DNA from: Sinomonas atrocyanea
GTDB lineage: Bacteria > Actinomycetota > Actinomycetes > Actinomycetales > Micrococcaceae
Assembly: GCF_030811715.1 (NCBI RefSeq)
Contig: NZ_JAUSRH010000003.1
Span: forward strand, 310,001 to 374,000
Direction of reading: 5' to 3'
DNA length: 64,000 bases
The notes beneath the pieces are model-generated. The model ran no database searches. It was not told the DNA's origin and was given only the letters and a program-made list of their open reading frames with translations. Made by a program: the position numbers and the translations under genes. This document shows positions 37,069 through 46,985 of the stretch, one piece after another. Positions within the stretch are counted from its first letter, which is position 1. The number at the start of each line of letters is the position of its first letter.

Positions 37069-38060
37069 CGGCGCCCGCGGGCCCGGCGGAGCCCGGCCCG
37101 GGCGGCCCCCTTGCCCTCCTGAGGGCGATGCTGCGGGTGCGGCGCCTCGAGGAGGCCTGCGTGCGGCTCTACACCGAGCAGAAGATCCGCGGCTTCCTGC
37201 ACGTCTCCATCGGCGAGGAGGCCGTCGTGGCCGGTGTCACGAGCGCCGTCGAGCCGGGCGACGCGATCGTGGCCACCTATCGGGAGCACGGACACGCCCT
37301 CCTGGCCGGAGTCCCGGCGAGGAAGCTCATGGCCGAGATGTACGGCCGTGCCGAAGGCTGCAGCCACGGCCGCGGGGGGTCCATGCACCTGTTCGACGCG
37401 GACGCGCGCTTCTTCGGCGGCAACGCCATCGTGGCCGGTGGCCTGCCCCTCGCCGTCGGGCTCGCCCTCGGCGACGCGATGCAGGGCCGCGACCGCGTGA
37501 CGGTGTGCTTCTTCGGCGAGGGCGCGATGGCCGAGGGGGAGTTCCACGAGAGCATCAACCTCGCCGCCCTGTGGCGCCTGCCCGTCCTGTTCTGCTGCGA
37601 GAACAACCTCTACGCCATGGGCACCGCCCTCGCCCGCTCCGAGTCCCAGACCGACCTCGCCCTCAAGGCCGCCGCCTACGGCGTCCCCGCCTGGGAGGTG
37701 GACGGGATGGACGCGCTCGCCGTCGCCGACGCCGCGAGGAAGGCCGTCGACTCCGTGCGGGCCGGCGGCGGCCCGTACTTCCTCGAGCTGCGCACCTACC
37801 GCTTCCGCGCCCACTCGATGTTCGACCCCGAGCGCTACCGTGACCGGGCCGAGGTCGCCTCCTGGATGAAGCGCGACCCCATCCCCCTCCTGCGCGCTTC
37901 CCTCGCCGACGCGGGCGAGCTCGACGACGCCGGGTGGGCGGCCCTCGAGCGCGAGGTCGAGGACGAGGTCCAGGACGCCGTCGCGTTCGCCGAGGCCGGC
38001 ACGCTCGAGCCCATCGAGACCCTCGGGCGCTGGGTCTACAGCGAGGGGCGCGCACCGTGA
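37065..38060 (+). CDS. 2-oxoacid/acetoin dehydrogenase E1 alpha subunit
   Basis: A 331-aa thiamine-diphosphate subunit. The ThDP motif runs from [10 protein letters not shown] to ENNLYAMGT, and the phosphorylation-loop-type region reads [15 protein letters not shown]. The short form with separate alpha and beta chains fits the PDH/acetoin/branched-chain class. It overlaps both neighbours (ATGA upstream, GTGA downstream). It decarboxylates the substrate and passes the acyl group to the lipoyl arm of E2. Confidence 0.92.
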
Positions 38061-39037
38061 AGACGACCTACCGGGAGGCCATGCGTGCGGCCCTCCGCGA
38101 GGCCCTGCAGCGCGACGACCGGGTGTTCCTCATGGGCGAGGACGTGGGCGCCTACGGCGGGTGCTACGCGGTGAGCCTGGGCCTGCTCGAGGAATTCGGG
38201 CCGGACCGCGTCCGCGACACCCCGCTCTCGGAGTCCGGGTTCGTCGGCGCCGGGATCGGGGCAGCCCTGAACGGGATGCGGCCCATCGTCGAGATCATGA
38301 CCGTGAACTTCAGCCTGCTGGCGCTGGACCAGATCGTCAACAGCGCCGCGTCCCTGCTGCACATGTCGGGCGGCCAGTTCAACGTCCCGCTCGTGATCCG
38401 CATGACCACCGGTGCGGGCCGGCAGCTCGGTGCCCAGCACTCCCACAGCCTCGAGGGCTGGTACGCGCACATCCCGGGGCTGCGCCTGCTCGCTCCCGCG
38501 ACCCTGGAGGACGCCCGCGGGATGCTCTGGACCGCCCTGGCGGATCCCGACCCGGTGCTCATCTTCGAGCACGGCTCGCTCTACGCGGCCGAGGGAGAGC
38601 TCTCCGACGACGCCGGCCCCGTCGGCATAGACCGCGCCGAGGTCCGTCGCCCGGGCACCGACGTCACACTCGTCACCTACGGGGGCACCCTCCCGCTCAC
38701 CCTCGACGCCGCAGCGCAGCTCGCAGAGCGGGGCGTGGCCGCGGAGGTCATCGACCTGCGCACGCTGCGGCCGCTCGACGAGGAGACCATCCTCTCCAGC
38801 GTGGCCCGCACCCACCGCGCGGTGATCGTCGACGAGGCGTGGCGCAGCGGGAGCCTCTCGGCCGAGATCGCCGCAAGGATCGCGGAGAAGGCCTTCTACG
38901 AGCTCGACGCCCCCGTGGCCCGCGTGTGCGGGGCGGAGGTCCCGATGCCCTACCCCAAGCACCTCGAGGAGGCCGCCCTGCCCTCTGCCGCCCGCGTGGT
39001 CGCGGCGGCCCTCGAGGCGGTGTCGGCCGGTGCATGA
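38057..39037 (+). CDS. 2-oxoacid/acetoin dehydrogenase E1 beta subunit
   Basis: A 326-aa transketolase-like beta chain. Family features are [46 protein letters not shown] and the C-terminal [14 protein letters not shown] with [16 protein letters not shown]. It starts with GTG overlapping the alpha-chain stop and runs 8 nt into E2. It completes the E1 heterotetramer. Confidence 0.93.
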   Translation: MKTTYREAMRAALREALQRDDRVFLMGEDVGAYGGCYAVSLGLLEEFGPDRVRDTPLSESGFVGAGIGAALNGMRPIVEIMTVNFSLLALDQIVNSAASLLHMSGGQFNVPLVIRMTTGAGRQLGAQHSHSLEGWYAHIPGLRLLAPATLEDARGMLWTALADPDPVLIFEHGSLYAAEGELSDDAGPVGIDRAEVRRPGTDVTLVTYGGTLPLTLDAAAQLAERGVAAEVIDLRTLRPLDEETILSSVARTHRAVIVDEAWRSGSLSAEIAARIAEKAFYELDAPVARVCGAEVPMPYPKHLEEAALPSAARVVAAALEAVSAGA

Positions 39038-40319
39038 GCTGCGCATGCCCTCGCTCGGGGCGGACATGGAGCACGGCAAGGTCGTCGAGTGGCTCGTGCA
39101 CCCGGGCGACACGGTCCACCAGGGCGACCTGATCGCGGTCGTGGACACGGACAAGACCCTCATGGACGTCGAGTCCTTCGAGGACGGCGTCGTGGGCGGC
39201 TACCTGGTCGACCTTTCCGAGACCGTCCCGGTCGGCACTCCCATCCTCAGCCTCGCCGAGCCGGGGGAAGAGGTCCCTCCCGGGGACGGGGGCCGCGCCG
39301 CCCCGCCCGCCCCGCAAGCCGCACCGCCGGTCCCGCCCGAGTCCGCCCTCTTGCCCGCGGCTCCCGCGCCGCCGGCGGAGGCTGCAGGCGCACCGGCGGC
39401 GGTCCCGCGCCCGACGCCGGGCGGCCGGCGCGTGCGGTCCTCGCCCCTCGCGCGGCGCCTCGCGGCCCAGCTCGGCATCGACCTCGCGGCGGTGACCGGC
39501 ACCGGCCAGCAGGGGAGCATCTCCGAGGCGGACGTGCGCCGGGCGGCGGCCGGGGCGCCGCAGGAGCCGGCGACCGCTGTACCTCCGGCCGCTGTACCTC
39601 CGGCCGCTGTAGCTCCGGCCGCTGTACCCGCAGCGGTGGCCCCCGCCGCCGGGCGCGCGGCGAGCCTGCGGGCCTCCCTCGGATCCCTCATGGCCAAGTC
39701 CAAGGGCACCATCCCGCACTACTACGTGAGCACCACGCTCGACCTCTCCCGGATGGGAGCCCTCATGCAGGAGCGCAACGTCGCCCGCCCCGTCTCCGAC
39801 CGCCTCGTCCCCGCGGCCTTCCTGCTCAAGGCCGCGGCCGTGGCGGCACGGGACGTGCCCGGCATGAACGGGTTCTGGACCGACGACGGCTTCGCCCCCA
39901 GTGAGCACGTGCACCTGGGCGTCGCGGTCGCCCTGCGCGGCGGCGGCCTCGTGGCCCCCGCGCTGCTCGACGCCGACGGGCTCAGCGTCGACGAGCTCAT
40001 GCAGAGGCTGCGCGACCTCGTGGCACGGGCCCGGGCCGGGCGCCTCGCACGGACGGAGATGGCGAGCGCCACCATCACGGCGACGAGCCTCGGCGACCTC
40101 GGGGTCGAGGCCGTGTTCGGGGTGATCGTTCCGCCTCAGGTGGCCATGGTGGGGCTGGGACGGGTCGCCGAGCGCCCCTGGGCGGAGAACGGGATGCTCG
40201 GAGTCCGGATGGCCGCCACCGCAACCCTCTCCGCAGACCATCGCGTGACCGACGGCCTCGGCGGCAGCCGCTACCTCAACCGGCTCCAAGAGCTCCTGCT
40301 CACCCCGGAGGACCTATGA
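39030..40319 (+). CDS. Dihydrolipoamide acyltransferase (E2), single lipoyl domain
   Basis: A 429-aa E2. Domains in order: lipoyl domain 1-80 with Lys42 in [11 protein letters not shown]; Ala/Pro linker; peripheral-subunit-binding domain at about 135-175 ([24 protein letters not shown]); a second Ala/Pro linker built of tandem repeats; catalytic domain from about 210, with His404 and Asp408 in SADHRVTDG. The start is GTG inside the end of E1-beta. No E3 gene is in the operon, so a shared lipoamide dehydrogenase must serve it. The acyl carrier gene follows with overlap, an odd partner. Confidence 0.92.
   Translation: MHELRMPSLGADMEHGKVVEWLVHPGDTVHQGDLIAVVDTDKTLMDVESFEDGVVGGYLVDLSETVPVGTPILSLAEPGEEVPPGDGGRAAPPAPQAAPPVPPESALLPAAPAPPAEAAGAPAAVPRPTPGGRRVRSSPLARRLAAQLGIDLAAVTGTGQQGSISEADVRRAAAGAPQEPATAVPPAAVPPAAVAPAAVPAAVAPAAGRAASLRASLGSLMAKSKGTIPHYYVSTTLDLSRMGALMQERNVARPVSDRLVPAAFLLKAAAVAARDVPGMNGFWTDDGFAPSEHVHLGVAVALRGGGLVAPALLDADGLSVDELMQRLRDLVARARAGRLARTEMASATITATSLGDLGVEAVFGVIVPPQVAMVGLGRVAERPWAENGMLGVRMAATATLSADHRVTDGLGGSRYLNRLQELLLTPEDL
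39576..39630 (+). repeat. 15-bp tandem repeats in the E2 linker
   Basis: Three near-exact tandem copies of GCTGTACCTCCGGCC plus a partial fourth encode the [10 protein letters not shown] units of the E2 linker. They keep the frame, so copy number can vary without breaking the protein. Confidence 0.85.
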
Positions 40320-40570
40320 CACCCGTAGACCCCCGCTCGGCCGTCACCGCCGCCCTGCGCCAGATCGCCCCCGAGATCGATCCCGCGACGCTGGACGACT
40401 CCGACCGGCTCAGGCAGGACCTGGACCTCGACTCCCTCGATTTCCTGCGGCTCATCGAGCAGCTGGCCGCCGCGACCGGGATCGACATCCCCGAGCGCGA
40501 CTATCCGGCGGTCACCACCGTCGGAGGGCTCGTCGGCTACCTGGCCGCGCACCGGCCGCCCGGCGCCTGA
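40316..40570 (+). CDS. Acyl carrier protein
   Basis: An 84-aa acyl-carrier protein. The phosphopantetheine attachment Ser40 lies in DLDLDSLDFLRL, within the usual four-helix ACP pattern. ATG overlaps the E2 stop (ATGA), so it is the last gene of the synthetase-E1-E2 operon. A carrier here suggests the acyl group is passed to or from an ACP instead of only CoA. No fatty-acid or polyketide synthase genes are nearby. It is distinct from the housekeeping AcpP, which normally sits with fab genes. Confidence 0.88.
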   Translation: MTPVDPRSAVTAALRQIAPEIDPATLDDSDRLRQDLDLDSLDFLRLIEQLAAATGIDIPERDYPAVTTVGGLVGYLAAHRPPGA

Positions 40571-40596
40571 CCGCGCCTACGAAAGCAGGCAGCGCC

Positions 40597-41931
40597 TCAG
40601 GCGGTGCCCGCCCTGGCCGGCGACTCCGGTTCGCCCACGAGGTGCTCGGCAAACCAGTCCCGCGCGAGCCGCGCGACGGCGTCGAGCGCGCCCGTCTCCT
40701 CGAACAGGTGAGTCGCCCCGGGGACGATCTCGAGGCGATGGCGGCACGTGAGCTGGGCCGCGGCCTCCCGGTTGAGCTCGAGGACCTGGCGGTCCGCGCC
40801 ACCGACGATCAGCAGCGTCGGCGCGCGCACGGCCGCGAGCCGGGGCCCGGCGAGGTCCGGCCGGCCGCCGCGCGAGACGACCGCGCCGATATCCGCCCCC
40901 GGCTCGGCGGCGGCCCAGAGCGCGGCCGCCGCCCCCGTGCTCGCCCCGAAGTAGCCCACCGGCCGCGGGACCCCGGCACTCACGGCTCGCAGCCAGTCGG
41001 TCACCGCGCTCAGGCGCGCGGCGAGGAGCTCGACGTCGAACACGGCGTGCCGCAGCAGCTCCTCCTCGGGGGAGAGGAGGTCCATGAGCAGCGTGCCGAA
41101 GCCGGCGTCCCTCAGCACCCGCGCCACGGCGCGGTTCCGGGGGCTGTGGCGGCTGCTGCCGCTGCCGTGCGCGAACACCACCACGGCTCCCGTGGCCGGC
41201 AGGTGCAGCGAGCCCCGGACGGTCGTGTCGTCCACCGGGATGGCGACGTCCTCGTCGATCGGGGCCGGGGAGTCGACGGGCCCGGGGTGCACCGCGCGCC
41301 GGGCCGCGGCGTCGAGGAGCTGCAGCACGTCGTCGTCCGTCGTCGCCGAGAAGTCGCGGTAGAACCGTCCGACGGCGCGGAAGGGGGACGGAGTGGTCAG
41401 GCAGACCACCTCGTCGGCCTCCGCGATCTCGCCGACGGTGTCCGCGGGTCCCACCGGGACCGCGAGGACAACCCGCGCCGCGCCGAGGGCACGCGCCACC
41501 CGGCACGCGGCGCGCGCCGTCGAGCCCGTGGCAATCCCATCGTCCACCACGATCGCCGTCTTCCCCCGGAGGTCTTCCTGCGGCCGCATCGCGCGGATCC
41601 GCGCTGTGCGCTCCCGCAGCACCTCACGCTCGCGGGCCTCCACCAGGGCAAGCTCCCGCTCGGTGGCGCCCGAGACCGCGATGACGTGCTCGTCGAGCAC
41701 GCGGACGCCGCCCTCGCCGACGGCCCCCATGGCCAGCTCGGGCTGGAAGGGGACGCCGAGCTTGCGCACCACGATCACATCGAGCGGAGCGTCGAGGGCC
41801 ACCGCCACCTCGAAGGCGACGGGGACACCGCCGCGGGGGAGTCCGAGGACCACCGCGTCCTGGTGGCGGAACCGGGTGAGGGCCCTGGCGAGCTCGCGGC
41901 CAGCCTGGGACCTGTCCTTGAAGACGTGCAT
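40597..41931 (-). CDS. Phosphoribosyltransferase/alpha-beta hydrolase fusion
   Basis: A 444-aa two-domain protein. Residues 1-210 form a type I phosphoribosyltransferase with the PRPP loop VVDDGIATGST at 128-138; residues 235-444 are a dienelactone-hydrolase-like domain with the nucleophile Ser in YFGASTGAAAA, the oxyanion region VFAHGSGSSRH and a late His in GATHLFEE. The same fusion is known in actinobacteria, including the dormancy-regulon gene Rv0571c of M. tuberculosis. ATG follows GAGGAGG. It converges on the acyl carrier gene with a 26-bp gap. Substrate unknown. Confidence 0.85.
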   Translation of the reverse strand: MHVFKDRSQAGRELARALTRFRHQDAVVLGLPRGGVPVAFEVAVALDAPLDVIVVRKLGVPFQPELAMGAVGEGGVRVLDEHVIAVSGATERELALVEAREREVLRERTARIRAMRPQEDLRGKTAIVVDDGIATGSTARAACRVARALGAARVVLAVPVGPADTVGEIAEADEVVCLTTPSPFRAVGRFYRDFSATTDDDVLQLLDAAARRAVHPGPVDSPAPIDEDVAIPVDDTTVRGSLHLPATGAVVVFAHGSGSSRHSPRNRAVARVLRDAGFGTLLMDLLSPEEELLRHAVFDVELLAARLSAVTDWLRAVSAGVPRPVGYFGASTGAAAALWAAAEPGADIGAVVSRGGRPDLAGPRLAAVRAPTLLIVGGADRQVLELNREAAAQLTCRHRLEIVPGATHLFEETGALDAVARLARDWFAEHLVGEPESPARAGTA

Positions 41932-42076
41932 GGCGACCTCCTCGCGTGCCTCCACTGTCCCTCCGCCGGGCACGCCGCGGCAGGGCACAACGTCCATAAA
42001 GCGGGATTCCGGGCAACGCAGTGCAGCGAAGGGCCCCGCGGGGGAGGGTCCTCGCGGGGCCGCGCGGCCGGGCCGC

Positions 42077-44089
42077 TCAGTCGAGGCCGCGGCGGGCCAG
42101 AAGCGGGGCGACGTCCGCGTCCCGGCCGCGGAAGGCCTTGAAGGAGGCCAGCGGATCCCGGGAGTTGCCCCGGGAGAGGAGCTCGCGCCGGAACGTGTCC
42201 CCGTTCGCGCGTGTGAGGCCGCCGTTCTCCTTGAACCACTCGACCGTGTCCGCGTCGAGGACCTCGCTCCAGATGTAGGACCAGTAGCCCGCGGCGTACC
42301 AGCCGCCGGCGAAGATGTGCTGGAAGTAGCCGGTGCGGTAGCGCGGCGGGACGAGGGGCACGGACACCCCGGCATCGGCGAGCGCCTTCGCCTCGAAGGC
42401 GAGGGCGTCCTGGGGCTCCTCGCCGCGGCGCAGTCGGTGCCAGGCCAGATCGAGGAGGGACGCGCCGAGGTACTCGGTCGTGGCGAAGCCCTCGCCCCAC
42501 AGTCGGGCGGCGTCGAGCCGGGCGAGGGTCTCCGCGGGGAGCGGCTCGCCCGTGGCGTGGTGGCGGGCGTAGTTCGCGACGACGTCGGGATCGAAGATCC
42601 ACATCTCGTTCACCTGGGACGGGTACTCCACGAAGTCCCGGGGCACGTTGGTGCCCGAGAACCGCGGGTACTGCACGTCGGAGAGCATGCCGTGCAGGGC
42701 GTGGCCGAACTCGTGGAAGACGGTCCGCAGCTCATCCAGCGTCAGGAGCGCCGGCTCGCCGGCCGGGGGCTTGGGGACGTTGAGGTTGTTGATGACCACG
42801 GGGGAGTGGCCCAGGAGCCGCGACTGCTCCACGAGGGAGTTCATCCAGGCGCCGCCCCGCTTGGTGGGCCGGGCGAAGTAGTCGCCGAGGAAGAGGCCGA
42901 GGCCTGAGCCGTCGGCGTCCAGCACCTCCCACACGCGCACGTCCTCGTGGTAGCCCGTGAGGTCCGCGCGCTCGCGGAAGGTGAGCCCGAACAGCTTCCC
43001 GGCCGCGAAGAAGACGCCGTCCTCGAGCACCCTGTCCAGCTCGAAGTAGGGCCGCAGGGCCTGCTCGTCCACGGAGTAGCGCTCGCGGCGGACCTTGGCG
43101 GAGTAGAAGGCCCAGTCCCAGGGCTCGAGCTCGTGGCCCGCGGCCTCGGCGAGGGCCGCCGCCTCGCCTGCGGCGTTGCGCACGGCCGCCGGGGCCAGCC
43201 GGCCCAACATGTCCTCGACCGCCGAGATCGACGGCGCCGTCTGGTCGTCCACGGCCAGCTCGGCGAAGTCGGCGAAGCCGAGCAGCTCGGCCTTCTCGGC
43301 GCGCAGCCGGGCCATCGCGGTGACGAGGTCGAGGACATCGGTCTCCCCGCCGGAGCTGCCGCGGGAGACCGAGGCCTCGAAGATTCGCCGCCGCAGCCCG
43401 CGGTCCTCGAGCACCGCGAGGTGCGGCTGGGCCGTGGGCTGGATGAACGTGAGCAGCCAGCCGGACCCGTGCCCGGCGGCGTGCGCCGCCTCGGCGGCGG
43501 AGGCCCTGTCGTCCTCAGGCATGCCGGCGAGCTCGGCGGGGTCGGTGACGAGGACCGCGGCCTCGTTGATGCCCTTCGCGACGCGCTGGCCGTACTCCGT
43601 CCCGAGGCGCGTGAGCTCGGCGTTGACCTCCCGGAGGCGTTCCTGCCCGGCATCGTCGAGCGCGATCCCGGCGCGCCGGAAGGCGGCGAGCCACTCCGAG
43701 ACGAGGCGCTCGGACTCCGGGTCGAGGCCCTCCACGGGGATCGCGGCGAAGCGCTCGTAGAGGGCGCGGTTGAGGTACACTGCGTCCTCGTGGGCGGAGA
43801 GCTCGGGCATGAGCTCGCTCTCGAGGGCCCGGATGCCGTCGGTGCCGTGCGAGGACACGAGGGTCATGAACGCCGAGACGGCGCGGTTCAGCAGGCCGCC
43901 CGAGCGCTCCATGGCCACGGCGGTGTTCTCGAAGTCGGGCGCCGCGCTGCTGCCCGTGATCGCCTCGATCTCGGCAAGGTGCTCGGCCAGTCCGGCCCGG
44001 ACGGCCTCGGCGTAGTCGGCGTCCTGCAGGTCGGCGAAGGGCGGGAGCCCGTAGGGGAGCGGGCTGGGGGCGAGGAGCGGGTTCGTCAT
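42077..44089 (-). CDS. M3-family zinc metallopeptidase (oligopeptidase A/Dcp type)
   Basis: A 670-aa cytoplasmic oligopeptidase. The zinc motif HEFGH is at residues 459-463 (VFHEFGHALHGML), with the third ligand Glu in the helix after it. Length and the N-terminal helical half fit peptidyl-dipeptidase Dcp/oligopeptidase A, which degrade short peptides. It shares no operon with neighbours: a 135-bp gap with a strong hairpin separates it from asnB. Confidence 0.93.
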   Translation of the reverse strand: MTNPLLAPSPLPYGLPPFADLQDADYAEAVRAGLAEHLAEIEAITGSSAAPDFENTAVAMERSGGLLNRAVSAFMTLVSSHGTDGIRALESELMPELSAHEDAVYLNRALYERFAAIPVEGLDPESERLVSEWLAAFRRAGIALDDAGQERLREVNAELTRLGTEYGQRVAKGINEAAVLVTDPAELAGMPEDDRASAAEAAHAAGHGSGWLLTFIQPTAQPHLAVLEDRGLRRRIFEASVSRGSSGGETDVLDLVTAMARLRAEKAELLGFADFAELAVDDQTAPSISAVEDMLGRLAPAAVRNAAGEAAALAEAAGHELEPWDWAFYSAKVRRERYSVDEQALRPYFELDRVLEDGVFFAAGKLFGLTFRERADLTGYHEDVRVWEVLDADGSGLGLFLGDYFARPTKRGGAWMNSLVEQSRLLGHSPVVINNLNVPKPPAGEPALLTLDELRTVFHEFGHALHGMLSDVQYPRFSGTNVPRDFVEYPSQVNEMWIFDPDVVANYARHHATGEPLPAETLARLDAARLWGEGFATTEYLGASLLDLAWHRLRRGEEPQDALAFEAKALADAGVSVPLVPPRYRTGYFQHIFAGGWYAAGYWSYIWSEVLDADTVEWFKENGGLTRANGDTFRRELLSRGNSRDPLASFKAFRGRDADVAPLLARRGLD

Positions 44090-44160
44090 GAAGTGAGGCT
44101 TTCATGTGCTCCGGCGCGCGGACAAGGGGGCCGCGCCGGTGTGCCGGGCCCCCGAACGGG

Positions 44161-44195
44161 CGACGGCGGCCGCGCGAGGTGCGCGGCCGCCGTCG
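44161..44195 (-). terminator. Hairpin after the asparagine synthetase gene
   Basis: CGACGGCGGCCGCGC and its reverse complement form a perfect 15-bp stem with loop gaggt, 30 bp past the asnB stop on the minus strand. Confidence 0.75.
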
Positions 44196-44225
44196 TACGC
44201 GGGATGGTCCCGGAGGTCCGGGCCG

Positions 44226-46889
44226 TCAGCCCTGCGTGAACACGAGCGACATCGGGGTGGCCTGGGCCCCCTGCCCCTGGGGGTTGTCCTTGAACATGCC
44301 GGCGATCGTCTCCGTCGGCAGGTCGGTGTCGTGCCCCATCACCACGACGCCGAGGTCGTTGGCGTCCATGATCGCCGTCCCGCCGAACAGGTCGGCGGCG
44401 CCGGCCGGGAGCGCCGCGCGCACGGCCGCGCTGAGGGCGCGGGCCACGCCCTCCGGGTCCTTCGGGGCGAGCTTCACCGAGTTGCTCGCTGCTCCGAGGC
44501 TGTACGGCGTGGCGCCGTCGATCGCGTTGATGTTGTGGCCGACCACGTCGTAGAACACGCCGCTCTTGCCCTGCACCTTGCCCACCACGGACGCGGCAGC
44601 GGCCTTGGCGATCAGCGGCAGGCCCACCTCGTTGATGGCGATCTGCATCGACCACGGGCTTCCGAGGCCGATCCCGGCGGGGGTGCGGGTGACGAACTTC
44701 GACAGGATGCGGGCCGCCGGGGTCACCTCGATCTCCCAGACCGGGAAGGACCGGCCCTGGGTGATCGCGACGATCTTCTCGCTCACGAGCAGGTACCACG
44801 CCTTGCCGTCGACGGCGGCACGCGCCTCCTCGGGGGCGCCCGGCAGACCGTCGAAGAACCGCGTGACGTAGGAGGTGACGGCGGGGGCGAGCTCGGTGTC
44901 CTTGGCGAAGACGCCCGTCTGCAGGGGATAGCGGCGGTAGACGCCCGAGCCCGAGGCGATGTCGAGCTCCTTGCCGGGGTTGGCCTCGTAGTCGCTCTTG
45001 TCCGCCTTGACGTCCGCGGGCGCCTCATCCTTGTCGATGAACTCGCGCAGCCAGAGCTCGACGTTCAGCAGGCGCCAGAAGATCATCGTGTCGGCGTCGT
45101 TCTTGCCGTTGAGGTACTCCTCGAAGGCGGTGAGGACCTGCTCGCGGTCCCAGTACGGGCGCGAGTAGAACGAGTTGGACATGAAGACCTTGTAGATGCG
45201 CTCCTTCATGAGGGTGAACCACTCGGCCTCGGGGGTGGTGAAGCCGATCTTGTTGCGCCGGTTGCTGATCATCTCCGGCAGGAGGCCGCGCGTGGCGTCG
45301 CGGAGCACGCGCTTGTTCCAGCCCTCCTTGATGATCGCCTCGTCCGAGAGGCTGAACAGGTACTTGACCACTTCCTTGTCCAGGAACGGCACGCGGCCCT
45401 CGAGGGAGAAGCGCATGGTGTTCTTGTCCTCGTACCGCAGCAGCGAGGGCAGGGACTTGGCGAACAGGTCGTCGATGAGCCGGGCCTTGAGGTTGGCCGG
45501 GATGTTGCCGAACGACTCGTTCGAGAACTTCCCCGTCCAGGACTTCTTCAGCAGGGTGCCCATGGAGACGGTCTTCTTGCCGCTGGCCATGCCCTTGAGG
45601 CGGAACCGGCCGAGCCGGTAGAAGATGTCCAGGCTCGAGCCCGACTCCTTGGCCAGCGTCGCGTAGTCTCCGGCGGCCTTGAGCTGGCGCAGGTACGCGA
45701 AGTAGTAGGGGATGTAGCCGGCCATCATCTCGTCGGCGCCCTGGCCGTCCAGGAGCACCGTGACGTGCTTGGACGCCTCCTTCATGACGCAGTACTGCGC
45801 GTAGGGGCCGGAGGAGATGATGGGCTCCTCCATGGTGCGGACGAAGTCGGTCAGGTCGGCATCGAAGCCCTCGGGCGTGGGCTTGATCTTGTGCGCCTCG
45901 ATGTTCCCGCTGCACGCGGCGATCGCGGCGTCGGCGTACGCCTCCTCGTCGTTGATGGCGTTGGGGAAGACCGCGCTGAACGTGTTCTGCTTCGCGCCGA
46001 CGGCCTCGAGGCCCTCCGCCTTCTCCTGCATGAGCCGGTTGATCGTGACGACGACGGCGGACGAGTCCAGCCCTCCAGAGAGCGCGCTGCCGACCGGGAC
46101 CTCCGAGTTGAGGCGGAGCCGGATGGCCTCGGTGAACCGCCGGCGGTACTCGTCGACGACGTCCTGGGTGTAGGGGGTGTTGACCTTGGCGAGCTCGGCG
46201 AGCTCCTCCCGCAGGCGGGTGTAGGCGGAGATGCGGAAGCGGCCCGTCGCGAGGTCCACCGTCATCATCTCGCCCGGGAGGAGCTTGCGGACGCCGTCGA
46301 AGAAGGTCTCCTCGGTGTCGTCGTGGATGCGGTACTGGAGGTAGCGGTACAGGATCCGCTCGTTGGGCCGGGCCTCGATGAGCCCCGTCGCGAGGATGGG
46401 CTTGATCTCGGACGCGAAGAGGAGCTGGGGGTCCTGCTCGGTGCCGGCGTTGGCCCAGTACAGCGGCTTGATCCCGAAGTGGTCGCGGGCCAGGACGAGC
46501 TGGCCGCGGTGCTGGTCCAGGATGGCCAGGCCGAACATGCCGTTGAAGCGGTCGAACGCCTCGGTGCCCCACTCCTCGTAGGCCTGGAGCACCACCTCGG
46601 TGTCGGAGGCGGTGCGGAAGCTGCGGCCGGCGCCCTCGAGCTCTGCCCGCAGCTCGCGGTAGTTGTAGACCTCGCCGTTGTAGACGAGGACTGTCTTGCC
46701 GTCGGCGCTGATCATCGGCTCTTGGCCGTGCGCGACGTCGACGATCGCGAGCCGCCGGTGCGCGAGGCCCACGCTGCCGTCGGTGAAGTAGCCCTCGCCG
46801 TCGGGCCCCCGGTGCACGATGCAGGTGTTCATCGCCTCAAGGAGCGATTCATCGAGCCCTGCGCCGAAATAGCCGGCGATTCCGCACAT
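44226..46889 (-). CDS. asnB: Asparagine synthetase fused to an F420:gamma-glutamyl-ligase-like domain
   Basis: An 887-aa fusion. Residues 1-210 are the Ntn glutaminase domain with catalytic Cys2 (MCGIAGY), RGPDGEG and YNGEVYNYREL. Residues about 240-620 are the ATP-dependent synthetase domain with SGGLDSSAV, LDGQGADEMMAGY and RVPFLDKEV. Residues 649-887 are an added domain (GLGSPWSMQIAINEVG, VGKVQGKSGVFYDVVGHN, IDGATPY, IMDANDLGVVVMG) resembling coenzyme F420-0:L-glutamate ligase (CofE-like) proteins. Asparagine synthetase alone usually ends near 620-650. The fusion suggests channelled amidation and gamma-glutamylation, or an ammonia-fed ligase; that role is inference. Confidence 0.88.
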   Translation of the reverse strand: MCGIAGYFGAGLDESLLEAMNTCIVHRGPDGEGYFTDGSVGLAHRRLAIVDVAHGQEPMISADGKTVLVYNGEVYNYRELRAELEGAGRSFRTASDTEVVLQAYEEWGTEAFDRFNGMFGLAILDQHRGQLVLARDHFGIKPLYWANAGTEQDPQLLFASEIKPILATGLIEARPNERILYRYLQYRIHDDTEETFFDGVRKLLPGEMMTVDLATGRFRISAYTRLREELAELAKVNTPYTQDVVDEYRRRFTEAIRLRLNSEVPVGSALSGGLDSSAVVVTINRLMQEKAEGLEAVGAKQNTFSAVFPNAINDEEAYADAAIAACSGNIEAHKIKPTPEGFDADLTDFVRTMEEPIISSGPYAQYCVMKEASKHVTVLLDGQGADEMMAGYIPYYFAYLRQLKAAGDYATLAKESGSSLDIFYRLGRFRLKGMASGKKTVSMGTLLKKSWTGKFSNESFGNIPANLKARLIDDLFAKSLPSLLRYEDKNTMRFSLEGRVPFLDKEVVKYLFSLSDEAIIKEGWNKRVLRDATRGLLPEMISNRRNKIGFTTPEAEWFTLMKERIYKVFMSNSFYSRPYWDREQVLTAFEEYLNGKNDADTMIFWRLLNVELWLREFIDKDEAPADVKADKSDYEANPGKELDIASGSGVYRRYPLQTGVFAKDTELAPAVTSYVTRFFDGLPGAPEEARAAVDGKAWYLLVSEKIVAITQGRSFPVWEIEVTPAARILSKFVTRTPAGIGLGSPWSMQIAINEVGLPLIAKAAAASVVGKVQGKSGVFYDVVGHNINAIDGATPYSLGAASNSVKLAPKDPEGVARALSAAVRAALPAGAADLFGGTAIMDANDLGVVVMGHDTDLPTETIAGMFKDNPQGQGAQATPMSLVFTQG

Positions 46890-46973
46890 AGTGCTGTCCT
46901 CATCTGTTGTCCTGCGGGTCTGCGCTCCATGCTACCGGCGGGGCCCCCGCGGACCGGCCCCGAGGGCGGCGAC

Positions 46974-46979
46974 TAGACT
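46974..46979 (+). promoter_or_regulatory. -10 box of pdxT (leaderless)
   Basis: TAGACT ends 6 nt before the pdxT GTG and no Shine-Dalgarno is present, so transcription likely starts at the initiation codon. Confidence 0.6.
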
Positions 46980-46985
46980 GTCACG

